A DNA stretch of 64,000 bases, taken from positions 25,247,584-25,311,583 of the forward strand of contig NC_016134.3 of NCBI RefSeq assembly GCF_000005505.3, given 5' to 3'. The notes under the pieces were generated by a model. That model was not told the DNA's origin. It saw only the letters and a program-made list of their open reading frames with translations, and ran no database searches. How positions within the stretch are numbered: position 1 is the stretch's first letter; each line of letters opens with the position of its first letter. This document shows positions 10,697 to 22,019 of this stretch, piece after piece. Source of the stretch: Brachypodium distachyon (Eukaryota > Streptophyta > Magnoliopsida > Poales > Poaceae). A program made the position numbers and the translations under genes.

Positions 10697-11700
10697 TGCG
10701 TGTGGCGGGGCTGCACTCCTGCAGCCTCCGCCAGATCCGCCGATCCAGAAACAAGCAATATGATCTCCTTCCTCTGCTTCTTGTATGATTCATTGTGTCT
10801 ATCCTCCATCGCTAGTTCCGTCACAGGAACTGAACCAGCATCGGCCGAAGCATTGCTTACAAGCACAATAGCCATGTTGCTAGTATCCTGCACCATTTTG
10901 TCCACTGTGTTCCCCACTAGCGCTTTTGGCCTACACACCTTATTTTGCTTCCTTTTCCGCCCAGCAAAACGAGCAACTGCAGTTTGAGATGGGAATAGCT
11001 CTTTGCTTTCACTGCCCTGCAAAGTTTTACTCTGTTTCTCTTGATTCAACTCTTTTTTCCTCATCGAAAAATTCACCTCACCCTGTCCCTCAACGTTTTC
11101 AGAAATCTTTTCTTTTGACTTTGCATCGGAGGGAAACTGAAAATCATCTTTCTTGTCGTCAAAGTGTGAGCTTCTGCCTCTAGAATGAGAACTCTGTCCT
11201 GATTTTGATGCAGAAAAGCTTTTCTTTCTATCTTCTTTCACACGCAATTTATCGGCATTCCATGGCAGTTTTCCATCTTCATCTCTCCCCTGGCGTTGGA
11301 CATTCCAAAGAGGAGTGCCCAATCAGATCGCAAGAGAAGCAATAATGAGGGAGCTTTTTATACTTAACTTCAAATGTCTCATATTTCTTGTGTTCCATAG
11401 AACATGCAGTGATCACTCTCAACAATGGTTTAGTGATGTCAACTGTGACTCTAACTCGCAGAAAGCCTCCCCAAGCCCTTCCATCACAGTCCACATCCAC
11501 CTCTTGGATTTCCCCAAGCCAGCCTCAAAGCTGCCATAATTGTCTACATGTGGAGAACAGTTGGAGAGAGTACCTTTTCTATCAATGCCCAATCCAGGCT
11601 CACGAGATTCTCTTCATCTCCATCCTCTATAAAATCAACGCAGTCACTTCCTTGCTCCTCTGATTCGCCACAGCCATCGCGAACTTCTGGTTATCGCTGG
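10693..11700 (-). pseudogene. LINE ORF1 with CCHC zinc knuckle (DUF4283/zf-CCHC_4 type)
   Basis: The frame 11500-11279 carries LPHYCFSCDLIGHSSLEC, a CX2CX4HX4C knuckle preceded by the usual 'KYETFEVKYKKLP' lead. Upstream, LDWALIEKVLSP at about 11600 is typical of the N-terminal domain. The C-terminal Ser/Lys-rich part (11322-10693) is in another frame. Compared with the two copy-B versions, copy A lacks 21 bases near 11503, between two CCT repeats. Confidence 0.8.
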
Positions 11701-11764
11701 TTCCCCTTTCCAGCCCCGCCTCATTCCCCTCACCAGCCCTGCCTCATTGTCGCGGTATGGTCCG

Positions 11765-13031
11765 TGAGCGTGTTCAAGAATATCGATGTTCTGAAAACAT
11801 TCCATGGAGTATAATTTGCATGACCGTGCACGTGACGGTTGGCTGGTTAGTTTATGTGAGTTTTGCAGAACTTAAATAAGTCATGTTTGGAACTGTGCAA
11901 AGTTAATCCATGTGCGTGACGCTTTAGTATGACACGTGAAGAAAAAGAAATTGCAAATCAATGAAGAAATCATGTCGCGTGGCCGTTGTTAGTAGGTGTG
12001 CCGTTTGAAAGCCTGCCCTTTAACACACCTGGACCTAACAAAAAACAACGAATAAAAGAATTTAGCATGGATGCTAATAGTTCCAAACATGTACTCCATG
12101 GCACATGACCGTGGTATGCAGGCATGTTGCATGCAGGTGTAGTTTAGATTTCATGGTCACGGAAGGGGTATTTTGTACTAGTGGGTAGGAACCTCTCCTG
12201 CCATTTTCCCACTCAAAAAAAAAAACCCAGCCTTTCTTCAGTGTTGTAACCATGCATTTTAGAGTTTGTGTACCAAGCACACCATAAAATCCTAAGCCAA
12301 GGGTCATGTGGTTTTAAGTAAAATCTTTTGTCCCAAAGGTGGTCAAAGCTCTTGCGTTATTCGAGAGAAAAATATTTTCGAAATAGGGTTCTCTATACAA
12401 GGGCATCAACCAAACACAAATATGAAAAACTCATCGCCACTTGTGATGTCATGGTTGTACTTTCTCCTGGTACACCCAAGGAGTCAAGGCATTTCTTTTG
12501 TGTGTTGGCAAGGTCAGACAAGAATTAACAATTTTTCTGTCAGACTAGTCAGAAGATCTGAATCGGGTGTTCATATATGTTTGCTGGACTCACAAGGAAC
12601 GTCTTGTGCTATATATGTCATCTTCCTCAGAAGGCTGAAGAAGGATAACACCACCTAAGCTGCCTTCAGTTCCTCCATTCTTCTTTCTCTCTTAGATATG
12701 TTTTATAAAACCGTCTCTCCTATGCATGTGCATAATTTTATGTTGCCAATGTTTACATCTTTTCTCTATTATTTTGCTGACATGAATAGATACTTCTATT
12801 TGCATGTCACAGGTGAACGAGGTGCTGAGAAATTGTGCAGAGATTCAAGGCTGGGGAATTGAGGTAACATACGATTTGTTCTTGCTGAATCTTGCATTTT
12901 TTATATATTATGAAGCACATACATGAGCTAGTTCTCCCCTTTTAATTTTCATGGATTTAAATGTTCGTTTTGCGGGGCTAGGCATTTGACGACCTTTGTT
13001 TGAGCACGTGCTTCTGAAGTTCTTAATGTTA
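11765..13031. other. Non-TE duplicated sequence; one candidate mini-exon
   Basis: Matches 59585-60870 in copy B. A 116-codon open frame at 12308-12658 has no recognisable domain and its copy-B counterpart is shifted, so I do not call it coding. At 12813-12863 a 51-base stretch lies between a good acceptor (TGTCACAG) and a donor (GTAACA) and is open in frame (17 codons, VNEVLRNCAEIQGWGIE). In copy B the Trp codon is TAG. Confidence 0.4.
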
Positions 13032-13262
13032 CTTCCTCCGTTAGGTTTATAAGGCTCTTATTGAAATTCGTGCCACGCTTTGACCAACAGTTATTCAAAT
13101 TATATTTACTATATGTATACAAAATTATACCGTTAGAAAGAATTTTTCAATACGAATCCAACAATATATCTTTTGTGCGCAATAATCTCGTATTACCAAT
13201 GCAATTTTTGGTCAAAGTTTGACATAAATTTCCGCGTAGGCCTTATAAACCCAAACGGAGGT
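13032..13262. mobile_element. Stowaway-like MITE (Tc1/Mariner), copy A
   Basis: Ends CTTCCTCCGTTAGG and (inverted) ACCTCCGTTTGGG, with long inverted similarity (GTTTATAAGGC / GCCTTATAAAC). It is flanked by TA on both sides. Also present in copy B at 60871-61102, so it predates the duplication. Confidence 0.85.
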
Positions 13263-13930
13263 TATGAATTAGTTGTGAATTATGTATGTACTGAAGTTGG
13301 TTCAGAAAAAATGAGTTATATATACCTTTATTTGTCATAGGTAGTGTTTAGTCTGAATTAAATAACAGCTAAATTGTTTTCACTTAAAGAATGTTTTCTT
13401 TATTTCTTAAATTTTATTTTTGATATATTTAGTCTTTCCCTTTTTTTAGATATATTTTTGATATATTCTGCGTAGACCTAATTTTTTAATATATTTTTAA
13501 AGAATTTAGTAGCATGCATATGTACTCTTTCCTGTTTTTTTAGAGGAAAGAAAGTCGATTACCATTCAACAAGACAGGGAACTGCCTTGTAATTTCAGTT
13601 CAGGATTTTTTTTAAAGAAACGTTCAATCAAACTTTTCACTATCTTTGAGAACTTGTAATTAACATAAAACTCTTTGGACTTGTTAGGTAATGTTTTTAT
13701 ACTTTTAAAATTATTGGAAGGTACGTAACATATGTAAAGTTCATTCAAGAAAAAATAATGCAAGTTATTAAGGTAGTATATATAGCACTCATCTCAATTT
13801 TCAAGTGCTTCCCCCCTTGAGAAAAAAGTGGATCATACATATTTGCCCTAAAAATATATTTTAACATGTAATTGCTAATACTCATACGACTGTATTATTA
13901 GCCTGATCACCTACGTTCTAGCTAGCTAGC

Positions 13931-14260
13931 TTTTTTTTTTGAGGAAGCGCAGTACAGACGCAGACGCTCACAAGTACGCACGCACGCACGCACACTCACC
14001 CCTATGAACACACGCACGCACATCTTACCCCTAAGAGCACCTCCGAGAGATTGGTCCGGCACATCATCTTGAGATTTACGAAATCAGCACAGGCGCCTCG
14101 TAGTTGACGGGTACGTCACTCCTACTAAAAGCACAACGCCGGTTAGGTTCTGAAATAAATTCAGGGAAATGCTAGCATCAACGTCAAGTCGGAGACTTGA
14201 ACTTGGGTGGGCTGGTTCCACCACAAGGAACCAACCACCTGAGCTACGTACGCTCAGTTC
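13931..14260 (-). mobile_element. tRNA-derived SINE
   Basis: On the minus strand from 14260, a pol III A box (GTAGCTCAGGTGGTTGG) is followed by a B box (GTTCAAGTCTC) and the element ends in a 10-base poly(A) (T10 at 13931-13940). A perfect 11-bp target duplication GCTAGCTAGCT flanks it (13921-13931 and 14261-14271). Copy B lacks it. Length about 330 bp. Confidence 0.9.
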
Positions 14261-14358
14261 GCTAGCTAGCTATCTACTGCTTTAACCTGTACATTAAATC
14301 CTAATCAGTTTCTTTTCTCAATTCATGTAGTTGAGTTGATCTTCGGTCACACGCAGCA

Positions 14359-14919
14359 ATGGACTGCAACACCAACCCTTCACGACCGGCGCCACCAGCA
14401 GCGGCACCATCGGCTGGAGCTCCCCAGGTCCGAGTGTATCATGTCCCGGAAACGATATACATTCAGACCGACAGGGAGAGGTTCAAGGAGCTGGTGCAGC
14501 GTCTCACTGGCCAGACTGCTGCCGCTGCATCTGCGCACCCTAGTGCCACCGTGCCGGCACCGGTGTCCGAGCCCGGGCCAAGCATGGCTGCAGGCTCAAT
14601 GTCGACAAACACGCTCTCCCCGTCGACTTTGCCAGACAGTGAGGCGTCCTCACTTTCACTGGGCTTGGCTTCAACAGCCGCAAAGGAGAGGGACAAAAGG
14701 GAGGATGCTGCCGAGGAGAAGGCCATAAGAGAAGGGACTTTCTATCTGCGTCAAGCGCGGCCGTCTGGGTGGACCAGAGAGCCCCAGCTACTGATGTTGT
14801 TCCCTCTGAGTCGCCCCTTCCCTAATTATAGGCATACACCAAAGGGGGGGGGGTTGAGAAATAAGGTCATGCATATGTACATCTGGTTGTATGCATGTAA
14901 TTTTCATTCAAAATTTTGA
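14359..14919 (+). CDS. VQ-motif protein (copy A), altered C-terminus
   Basis: A single-exon ORF of 186 codons. The VQ motif is at residues 42-51 (FKELVQRLTG), preceded by VPETIYIQTDRE. An Ala/Pro/Ser-rich middle follows, and near residue 150 a conserved C-terminal block WTREPQLLMLFPLS. VQ proteins are small plant nuclear or plastid proteins that bind WRKY factors or are MAP-kinase substrates; this role is family knowledge. Compared with copy B, two extra bases at about 14808-14810 shift the frame just after LFPLS: copy B stops four codons later (SPLP, stop), copy A runs on for about 35 codons of apparent 3' UTR. The start is the first ATG after a pyrimidine-rich leader. A SINE lies 99 bp upstream. 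Expression is unknown. Confidence 0.8.
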   Translation: MDCNTNPSRPAPPAAAPSAGAPQVRVYHVPETIYIQTDRERFKELVQRLTGQTAAAASAHPSATVPAPVSEPGPSMAAGSMSTNTLSPSTLPDSEASSLSLGLASTAAKERDKREDAAEEKAIREGTFYLRQARPSGWTREPQLLMLFPLSRPFPNYRHTPKGGGLRNKVMHMYIWLYACNFHSKF

Positions 14920-15290
14920 AATACTTTAGTTCTTAAACCGTATACCCGTTTTGTGATCCAGTCATCACATATCACTCTATTTAGATGAATTTTTTTAATC
15001 TATGTCTCAGATTGACATGTTTATAACACTTTTTTTCTGGCTTATAAATTACGATCCCCAACAATATATGAAGTTGCCATCTTTTTTTGTACGAATCTAC
15101 CACATCGATAAAAAATATACTTTATACATGTATATGTTTAGTTGCCACACTAAAACTACATATTGATAGTTTTTATGAACTTGCTATCCAAAATTGTCAT
15201 ATATGGTTGCCACATATATGACTCTATTTTGTATGTTAGTGTATATGTCTTTTGTCACACTAAATATTAAATTCAAGATGCATTGTTAAT
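14920..15290. other. 3' flank of VQ gene; no gene seen
   Basis: AT-rich sequence shared with copy B (62400-63060). Probably 3' UTR and downstream region. Includes a G8 tract at 14845-14852 (G11 in copy B). Confidence 0.6.
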
Positions 15291-18200
15291 TGTAACATCC
15301 CAAAATTTCAAACTTTTACATGTGCATTGCATCCATGAGCATCATGCCACAATTGCATAATTGAATTCAAATTTGAATCTCGAAAAAGCTTTAAAACACT
15401 TTGTTTACACCCATTTAAGCTTTGGATTTTCAAACCAATAGGGTTTATGTATAAAAGGGGTTTATTGCATATATAAGCTATCCCATAATTTTTTGGATAA
15501 TAATTTGGAGTTGAAAAAGTATTTTATTTAAATAGATATATAGCCCTAAAGGCATTTAAAGGGCAAATGTATTTTTTATGTATTTTATTTTGAAGGGAAA
15601 TTACTCCCAAAAGTTGTATCATGGTAAAACATGATTTTACAAATTTTCTGAAATTTGTTTGGACCAATTTGGAGTTCAAAATCAAAAGATATCAAAGAAA
15701 TAAGAAAAACAGAAAAAGAAAAGGGCTAAAAGAAAAAAAAGAAAACCGGACCGGCCCGGCCTAAATGGGCCGAACCGGCCCAGTTCCGCGCGCCCGAGCC
15801 GAACCGACCGGCCCGGTCCACGCGCGCGCCCGCACCAAGCCGCTGACAGGCGGGGCCCGCCTGTCAGGGCGTTCTTCCCTGAAGGAAAGCCCCGGGCCGT
15901 CGCCGCAATCCCCGCGCCGCCTTCCTTCTTCGCCGTGGATTCCGACCTTCCCCGAGCAGCCCGAGCGCGTCCTTGTAAAGCTCTGCCTCCCCGCTTCTTT
16001 TTCCCTCTTCTCGCCCCCGCTGGCCCGCACCCACGCCACCCTTATTCCTCGCGAAGAGCTCCGTCGCCGCCGCCGTTCACCGCGCCACCCCGACCTCGCC
16101 GGTGAGCTATTCCGCCCGCGGTTTCAAATTTTTGGAGCCCCTCGTCCTTGCGTTTCGTTTGACGCGCGCCGTCTTCGCTCCCGTGCACTGCAGCGCCACC
16201 CCCGTCGCGCCCCGAGGTTCGCCGGAGTCCGCCGCCCACGCCGCCGTCCTCGCGCTGACCTAGGTGTCACCTCCGACCGCCCCGCGCCACGCCGACCGCG
16301 TCCCCGACCTCGCCGTGCCGTGCCGTGCCTCCCCGTGACCTCCCCGCGCCGTCAGCTTCACCGGAGGAGCCACCCGCCGCCCGCCCGTGGCCGCGCCGCC
16401 GTCTCCCTCGTCTCCGGCGACCGCCGCCGCCGCGGAGGTAAAACCCTAGCCGCCCGACCGTCCGATCGTGATCCAACGGTCCAAATTAGATCCTGTGTTT
16501 TTTTAATCGAACCGGTATCGACGAATAAGAACACAACACGTGGCACCTATTTTATAAAATGAAAAAAAATATAATTTTTATTCCCGAAATAATTAAATGG
16601 CACTTTTGCAGAAAAGCTTCTGTAACTTCAAATGGTCATAACTTTAAATCTGTTTGGCTAAATTTGATGATCCACACCTTTTTGGAATCCTTAGAAGGTT
16701 TAGAATCTTTTGGCAATGTCCATTTTCAAATTTGATTTTTGAATCACATTCAAATTACAAAAAAGTGTTTAATACCATTTAAATCATAACTATTTATTTA
16801 GTGCCCAAAATTTTGTTTTATTATCCTCTATCCATTGGGACAGAGAAATAAATATTTTGAATTCATTTATTTGGCCGATGCCAATAAAACCTCATTTTAG
16901 GGTTTAAACCCTAGCCTTTGCTATTTGTGAAAACCCTAATTGCATATGCTTATTCATCAATGCTTTGGACCAGTAGATCACCCAAATAAAATAAATCCTA
17001 TCATGTCACATGTTTTTGCATTGCATCATGGCATACATGTTCTTTTGTTTGTATGGTGTGTTTATGTATGTGTATGTTTGTTTGATTGTATAGTATTCTC
17101 GGAGAGCGAACCTTGCGATTGTGACGAGCGTTTGAACTCCAAGTACTATCAAGGCAAGTTCACTTTGATCATATCCTATTACTGTTTGTTTTTAAAATAC
17201 TTATGCATTAGAGTTGTTTGTAGAAATGCATTGATAGGACTATTACTCGTACTTATGCTAGCTATGTTTGATCTACTAGCCATAGGGTTACCTTTGCCAT
17301 GAATCCTCCACCAATAGCCATCGTGATTAATTTTGCTTAGCCCTGCTATGTTAGTAAACGTGGGAGGGAATCTCAATTCACTGTTAAATGATGATGTGGA
17401 GTAATTTTGGAAACTTGGCAAAAACAACCCTAATGAACCATCCTGGGTGGACTGCTTTGAGTATTCGAGATGTTATGCGACGTTAGGTCCATTTCTATGG
17501 GTCCCTCTGAGTCGAGTCTCCGTGGATTCGGAGATGGATCGTCCATGGACATCTCTTCCGTGGATTCGGGGAGCGCTTGCGTTGCAAATGTGGAATGCCA
17601 CCTGGGGTATCAGAGACTAGACTAGTTTCCTGTTTAGTAGCTCCAGTACAACCACAAGCTACATGGGCTCTGGCTGGATGGAGTAAGAAATGTGAACCCA
17701 GATCCGAGGGATTGTACTGAGGTAGTTGTGTAGGTGGGAGCGCGGGTCCCTCAGGTGGTCTGGGCAAACATGTTTTGAAATTCTTGAAGTCGATGCCGTT
17801 GCTACTCCCGCGGGAGGACAGCAAATGATTAACACGTCGATTTCTTGTGGGGAATGTGTACAACCTCTCGAGAGTGTCAAACTAAGTATTTAGCCGTGTC
17901 CCCGGTTACCGACTATCATGAGCAACTAGATATGGGGGGCTGTAAGGAAGGTCTCACTCATTCAAATTTCTTAAATAAAATGAATGGTTTGAGCAGGGTA
18001 GGGGCACTTGATGTATCTACTCAATGTGCTCTAGGTTAATAGGAGCATGGGTGTTTCTACCCCGTGTCCATTAGTTAACAATAATGTAACATTCAATGGC
18101 AGTAGGATAAACTATGTTGTGCTACCACGCCATAAAGCCTGAACCCCTCTATACCCCAATTGCATATACTTGGTAGGATCTGTTATAAGTTCCAGGTGAG

Positions 18201-18600
18201 CTTGCCAATACATTCAATGTATTGACCACGTAGTGGCTGCAATTAATAATGCAGGTGAATCAGACGAAGAGTGAGGTTCGTCGATGTTTTGGGTCATGTG
18301 CTTACATTCCAACATGCTCTCCCCTCTGGGAGTAGATGAGGCCCATTTGCTCTACCTTTCCGCTGCAGTTTTATGATACAATGTTATCATGGTTTTGAAA
18401 CAATATTTGCTTATGCTGGCCTAGGAGGTCATGCAAGTTTGTAAGTACAATTAAGTTCTGGATGATACGATGTAATAAAGTACATTTGACCTTTGTATCT
18501 TGGTATTACATCTTGAAACTGTGTGTGCTAGTAAGTCGATCCAGGGACTAGCACAAATAAGGAAAGAGATCGAACCCTAGTAAGGGGGAGGATCGCTTCA
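15291..18600 (+). mobile_element. Solo LTR, about 3.3 kb (Gypsy-type, long LTR)
   Basis: Begins TGTAACATCCCAAAATTTC and ends GGAGGATCGCTTCA, with a perfect 5-bp target duplication TTAAT (15286-15290, 18601-18605). Copy B has the empty site near 63090. There is no internal coding region and no second LTR, so it is a recombined solo LTR. Its GC-rich core (15740-16440) resembles a grass 5' leader and gives a 265-codon open frame of Arg/Pro-rich composition that I regard as non-coding. Confidence 0.88.
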
Positions 18601-18866
18601 TTAATTTCTGCTCATATTATACTTTGTGTTGGAGTTAACCTTGTTGGTTAGTACGTCTTCATGTTTTATTTTCTTTAGTCTTGGTGAGTCTACGTTTAGT
18701 ACAATCCATCCATAGCATCATGATAAAGAGGACGGCTCGATCGGCAGTGGTGGTGAGTGGTATCAGAGCCTCGTGGTTGATCTCTTAGAAACACAGGAGA
18801 TCAAGGCCCATGGTCGGAAAAAGAACCTAACATCTCCAGATGATGGGGGAGCCCGTTCGGCCCGTC
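18601..18866 (+). other. Retroelement leader relic with PBS-like site
   Basis: TGGTATCAGAGC at 18758-18769 is the sequence complementary to initiator tRNA-Met used as PBS by many plant LTR elements. No LTR end (CA) directly precedes it. The same relic exists in copy B (63242-63253), where no 3.3-kb LTR is present, so it is older than the duplication. Confidence 0.5.
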
Positions 18867-19597
18867 CGGTGCCTGGACCTCCGACACCGGGGATCTTTAG
18901 AACCCCCTTTTTGTTCATGAGGGGCGAGGGAGCTGCGTCGGTAGGATCAAACAAACAACTCTCGAGAGCACACATGCGATTTACCCAGGTTCGGGCCGCC
19001 GAGGCGTAACACCCTACGTCCTGCTTGTCTGGATTGCCAAAGCAACACTTGGGATAAACGGTCCCGGAGGCATACACCCGCTCCCGGGGGTTCTCTCTCC
19101 CACTAGGGTCTAGCTCTCCTCGTGTGTCTGTCTTTGCTGTTCGTAACCCTTTTCCTAGTGCCACTAGTCGTCCTTTTATACTACAAGGGGATACCACAAG
19201 GTTCGGCTGCATGCCAGCCGCGTGGTGCGGGTGCGTGGCACGTGCGGTACTGGCCCTGGCATGGTCTTCGGACCTTTCCTGCACGTGTCCATCCTCCTCC
19301 TGCACCGACCCCACAGGTCAAAAAGCTCGGACATGACCGGTCAAGCCACCCAGTCACCAGGCGCGGGCGGTGCATGCCCCATCATGTCGCTGTACAATGT
19401 AGATTCCCTGCTCGTTTTACTCTTTTGTCGCCCCAACCACCGAGGCAAAGGCTTCAATGCTGCTGACAGATGCATCAGGCGTGATGTTTCCCCTCTATGC
19501 TCACCCGTCGATCGGCGAGCCAGCTCTCAAGCCCCGGCGGGGTTGAAGCGGGCCGGCCCCAAGCGTTACTTGGACCCCAGTTACTGGTGGTCCGACA
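18867..19597 (-). mobile_element. Gypsy G2 3' LTR (copy A)
   Basis: Minus-strand LTR: it starts TGTCGGACC at 19597 and ends near 18867; copy B preserves the end CCGACA. A TATAAAAGG box lies on the minus strand near 19175. The sequence around 18990 (GATTTACCCAGGTTCGGGCC, AACACCCTACGTCCTGCTT) is shared with the LTRs of G1. A polypurine-type tract (GCTGGGGGCTGA on the minus strand) adjoins the TG end, identifying this as the 3' LTR of an element facing left. It lacks the last few bases. Confidence 0.75.
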
Positions 19598-19713
19598 TCA
19601 GCCCCCAGCGTGGCATGTCAACCAGCGGAGTCCGCGCCTGGCCTGCTCCTACCTTGGGAAGCGATACCGTTGCGTCGACGAGCCGCGCCTCCCCACTTCC
19701 ATCCCTACGGCGC

Positions 19714-19906
19714 GATGAGCCCAAAAGGGAAAAGCAAGGCAAAATCCGGGGGTAAATCCCCCGCCGCCGCACCTCAGCGCCCGTGCGCAAGGGAGTAGGA
19801 GTGGAAAGCGCTCCGTCCCAAGCATGCCTTCTTCCCACCGGGCCTGGACCGGGCCGGTCTGGGTAGGGCGGAGCAATTCTGCGCCTCCGTGGCCAACGAG
19901 CACGGC
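19714..19906 (+). pseudogene. Gypsy G2 antisense additional ORF, 5' fragment
   Basis: Opens MSPKGKSKAKSGGKSP directly inside the 3' LTR, on the strand opposite to the element's gag-pol. After one stop it continues with AFFPPG and ends at NEHG; the G1 counterpart at 23878 has AFFSPR and NEHG at the same spacing. It is cut at 19907 by an inverted LTR fragment. Confidence 0.6.
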
Positions 19907-22018
19907 TGAAGTGATCCTCCCCCTTACTAGGGTTCGATCTCTGTGCTTACTGTGCTAGTCCCTGGATCGACTCACTAGCACACACAGTTTCATGATGAAA
20001 TATACAGAAACAAAGGTCAAAAGTACTTTATTACATCGCATCATCCAGAATTTAAATAGTACTTACAAGCTCGCATGACCCCTTGGGCCAGCATAATCAA
20101 TTACTGTTTCAATATCATAAAACAATGTTTCAAAACTGCAGCGGAAAAGGGTAGAACAAAAAGGGCCACACTACTCCAAGGTGAGAGCATGTTGGAATGT
20201 AAGCACATGACCCATGACAAAACGACGAACCTCACTCATCGTCGGATCCACCTGCATTGTTAATTGCAGCCACTACGTGGTCAATACATTTCAATGTATT
20301 GGCAAGTTCACCAGAGTTATACAGGACCTAGCAAGTACATGCATAATTTGGCTAGGCGGAGTTTGGCTATTTGCATAAAAGCATCATAGTTCAATCCTAT
20401 CATTTTTAATCAAGTAGTTTTTAATTCTATTGGACACGGGGTAGAAACACTCATGCTCCTATTAACCTAGGCACATTGAGTAGAAACATCAATGCTCCTA
20501 CCCAGTTCAAACCATTCATTTTATTAGGAAATTGGAATGAGTGAGACCTTCCTTACAGCCCCAGTATCTAGTTGCTCATAATTGTCCGTAACCGGGGACA
20601 CGGCTAAGTACTTAGTTTGACACTCTCGAGAGGTGGTACACTTTACCCACAAGAAATCGATGTGTTAATCCCTTGCTGTCCTCAGGGTAGAGTAGCAACG
20701 GCATCGACTACAGGAATTTTCAGAACATAATCCGCCAGACCACCTGAGGGACGCGCCCCCACCTACGCTGCTACATACCGATGTCACCTCGGATCCGGGT
20801 TCATATTTCTTAGATCCATCCTGGCAGAGCCCATAATACCATGTGATTGTACTGGAAGCTACTAAACAGGAAACTAGTCCAGTCTCTGGTTATCCCGGGT
20901 GGCATCCCACATTGTGACGCAGGCGCTCCCCGAATCGCACGGGGAGGCGACCATGGACGCTCCTGAATCACACGGAGAGACGACTCAGCGGGCCCCATAG
21001 AAATGGACCTAACGTCACGACATCCGAAAACTCAAAACAGCCCACCCAGGACGCTTCATTGAATTACTTGTTTTGCCATTCACTAGGAAAAATCATAATG
21101 TAATTCAATAGTATCACATTGTAATAATACCACCCACATATATTATCATAGCATAGCATTTTACTACTACGATGACAATTGGTGGTAAGGTCATGACAAA
21201 GGGTATCCTATACTACTAGGACAGATCATAGCTAGCATAGATACAGTAATAATCCTAATAATGCAACTAATAAAATCTAGTGCATAATAAAATAATGGGA
21301 TGATGGTCAAAGTGAACTTGCCTTGATAGTAGTTGGTATTCAAACACTCTTCGCAATCACACATTTCGCTCTCCGAGAAAACTAAACAATACAAACAATG
21401 CATACATAAACACACCATACAATCAAAAAATATGTATGCCATGATGCAATGCAAAACATGTGACATGAGTGGGTTGGTTTTATTCGGGTGATCTACTGAT
21501 CCTAAGCATATGTAATTAAGACAAATGCATTAGGGTTTTTAAACAAAAGCAAAAGCTAGGGTTTAAAAAAAAAAGAGGTTTTATTGGCATCAGCCAAATA
21601 AATTAATTCAAATTATTTATTTCTCTGTCCCATTGGACAAAGGACATTAAAACAAAATTTTGGGCATTGGTTTCAATTAAAAAGGACCCCTAGATAATTA
21701 GTTATGAATTAAATGGCATTAAAACCTATTCTGTAATTTTAATGTGATTCAAATATTCAAATTTGAAATTAGGCAGTGCCAAAAGATTCTACACTTCCTA
21801 AGGATTCCAAAAAGGTGTGGATCGTCAAATTTGGCCAAACAGATTTAAAGTTATGATCGTTTGAAGTTACAGGGGCTTTTCTGCAAAAGTGCCATTTAAT
21901 TATTCCGAGGGATTAAAATTAGATTTTTATTTTATAGATCAGGTGCCGCGTGGCGTGTTCTTATTCGTCGGTACTGGTTCCTTTAAGTGGATTAATCCGA
22001 TCTAATCTACACCGTTTA
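19907..22018 (-). mobile_element. Truncated, inverted copy of the 3.3-kb LTR
   Basis: Reverse complement of the 3' two-thirds of the solo LTR at 15291-18600: its end (TGAAGTGATCCTCCCCC on the plus strand) starts at 19907 and similarity runs to about 22018, matching 16440-18600. The first about 1.2 kb of the LTR is missing. With 15291-18600 it makes an inverted repeat pair about 1.3 kb apart. Confidence 0.85.
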
Positions 22019-22019
22019 G

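Larger units (their letters stand above)
9385..11760 (-). mobile_element. L1-type LINE relic, copy A
   Basis: Read on the minus strand from about 11760 down: an ORF1 nucleic-acid-binding protein, then ORF2 with an endonuclease, then part of a reverse transcriptase. The 3' end is truncated in the RT region near 9385, with no poly(A) tail seen. The same damaged LINE occurs in copy B (55070-57227 and 58846-59580), so it was dead before the duplication. Confidence 0.85.
1..19192 (+). repeat. Segmental duplication, copy A (interrupted)
   Basis: After removal of three younger insertions (295-9073, 13931-14260, 15291-18600), this block can be followed base for base along 54456-63694 in the same orientation. 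Shared landmarks in order are the opening sequence, a LINE relic on the minus strand, a Stowaway MITE, the 3' half of a VQ gene, a PBS-like relic and the end of a Gypsy LTR. The left edge is not visible because homology starts at base 1. The copies diverge most at 13690-14600, where copy B carries different sequence. Identity is high by eye, with scattered substitutions and small indels. Confidence 0.9.

Noticed and set aside
12308..12658. 116-codon open frame
   Set aside because: No recognisable domain, and the copy-B counterpart (60164-60496) is in a different frame with different ends.
15765..16562. 265-codon Arg/Pro-rich open frame on the plus strand
   Set aside because: It lies in the GC-rich core of the 3.3-kb solo LTR, has no domain, and similar composition gives open frames on the other strand too.
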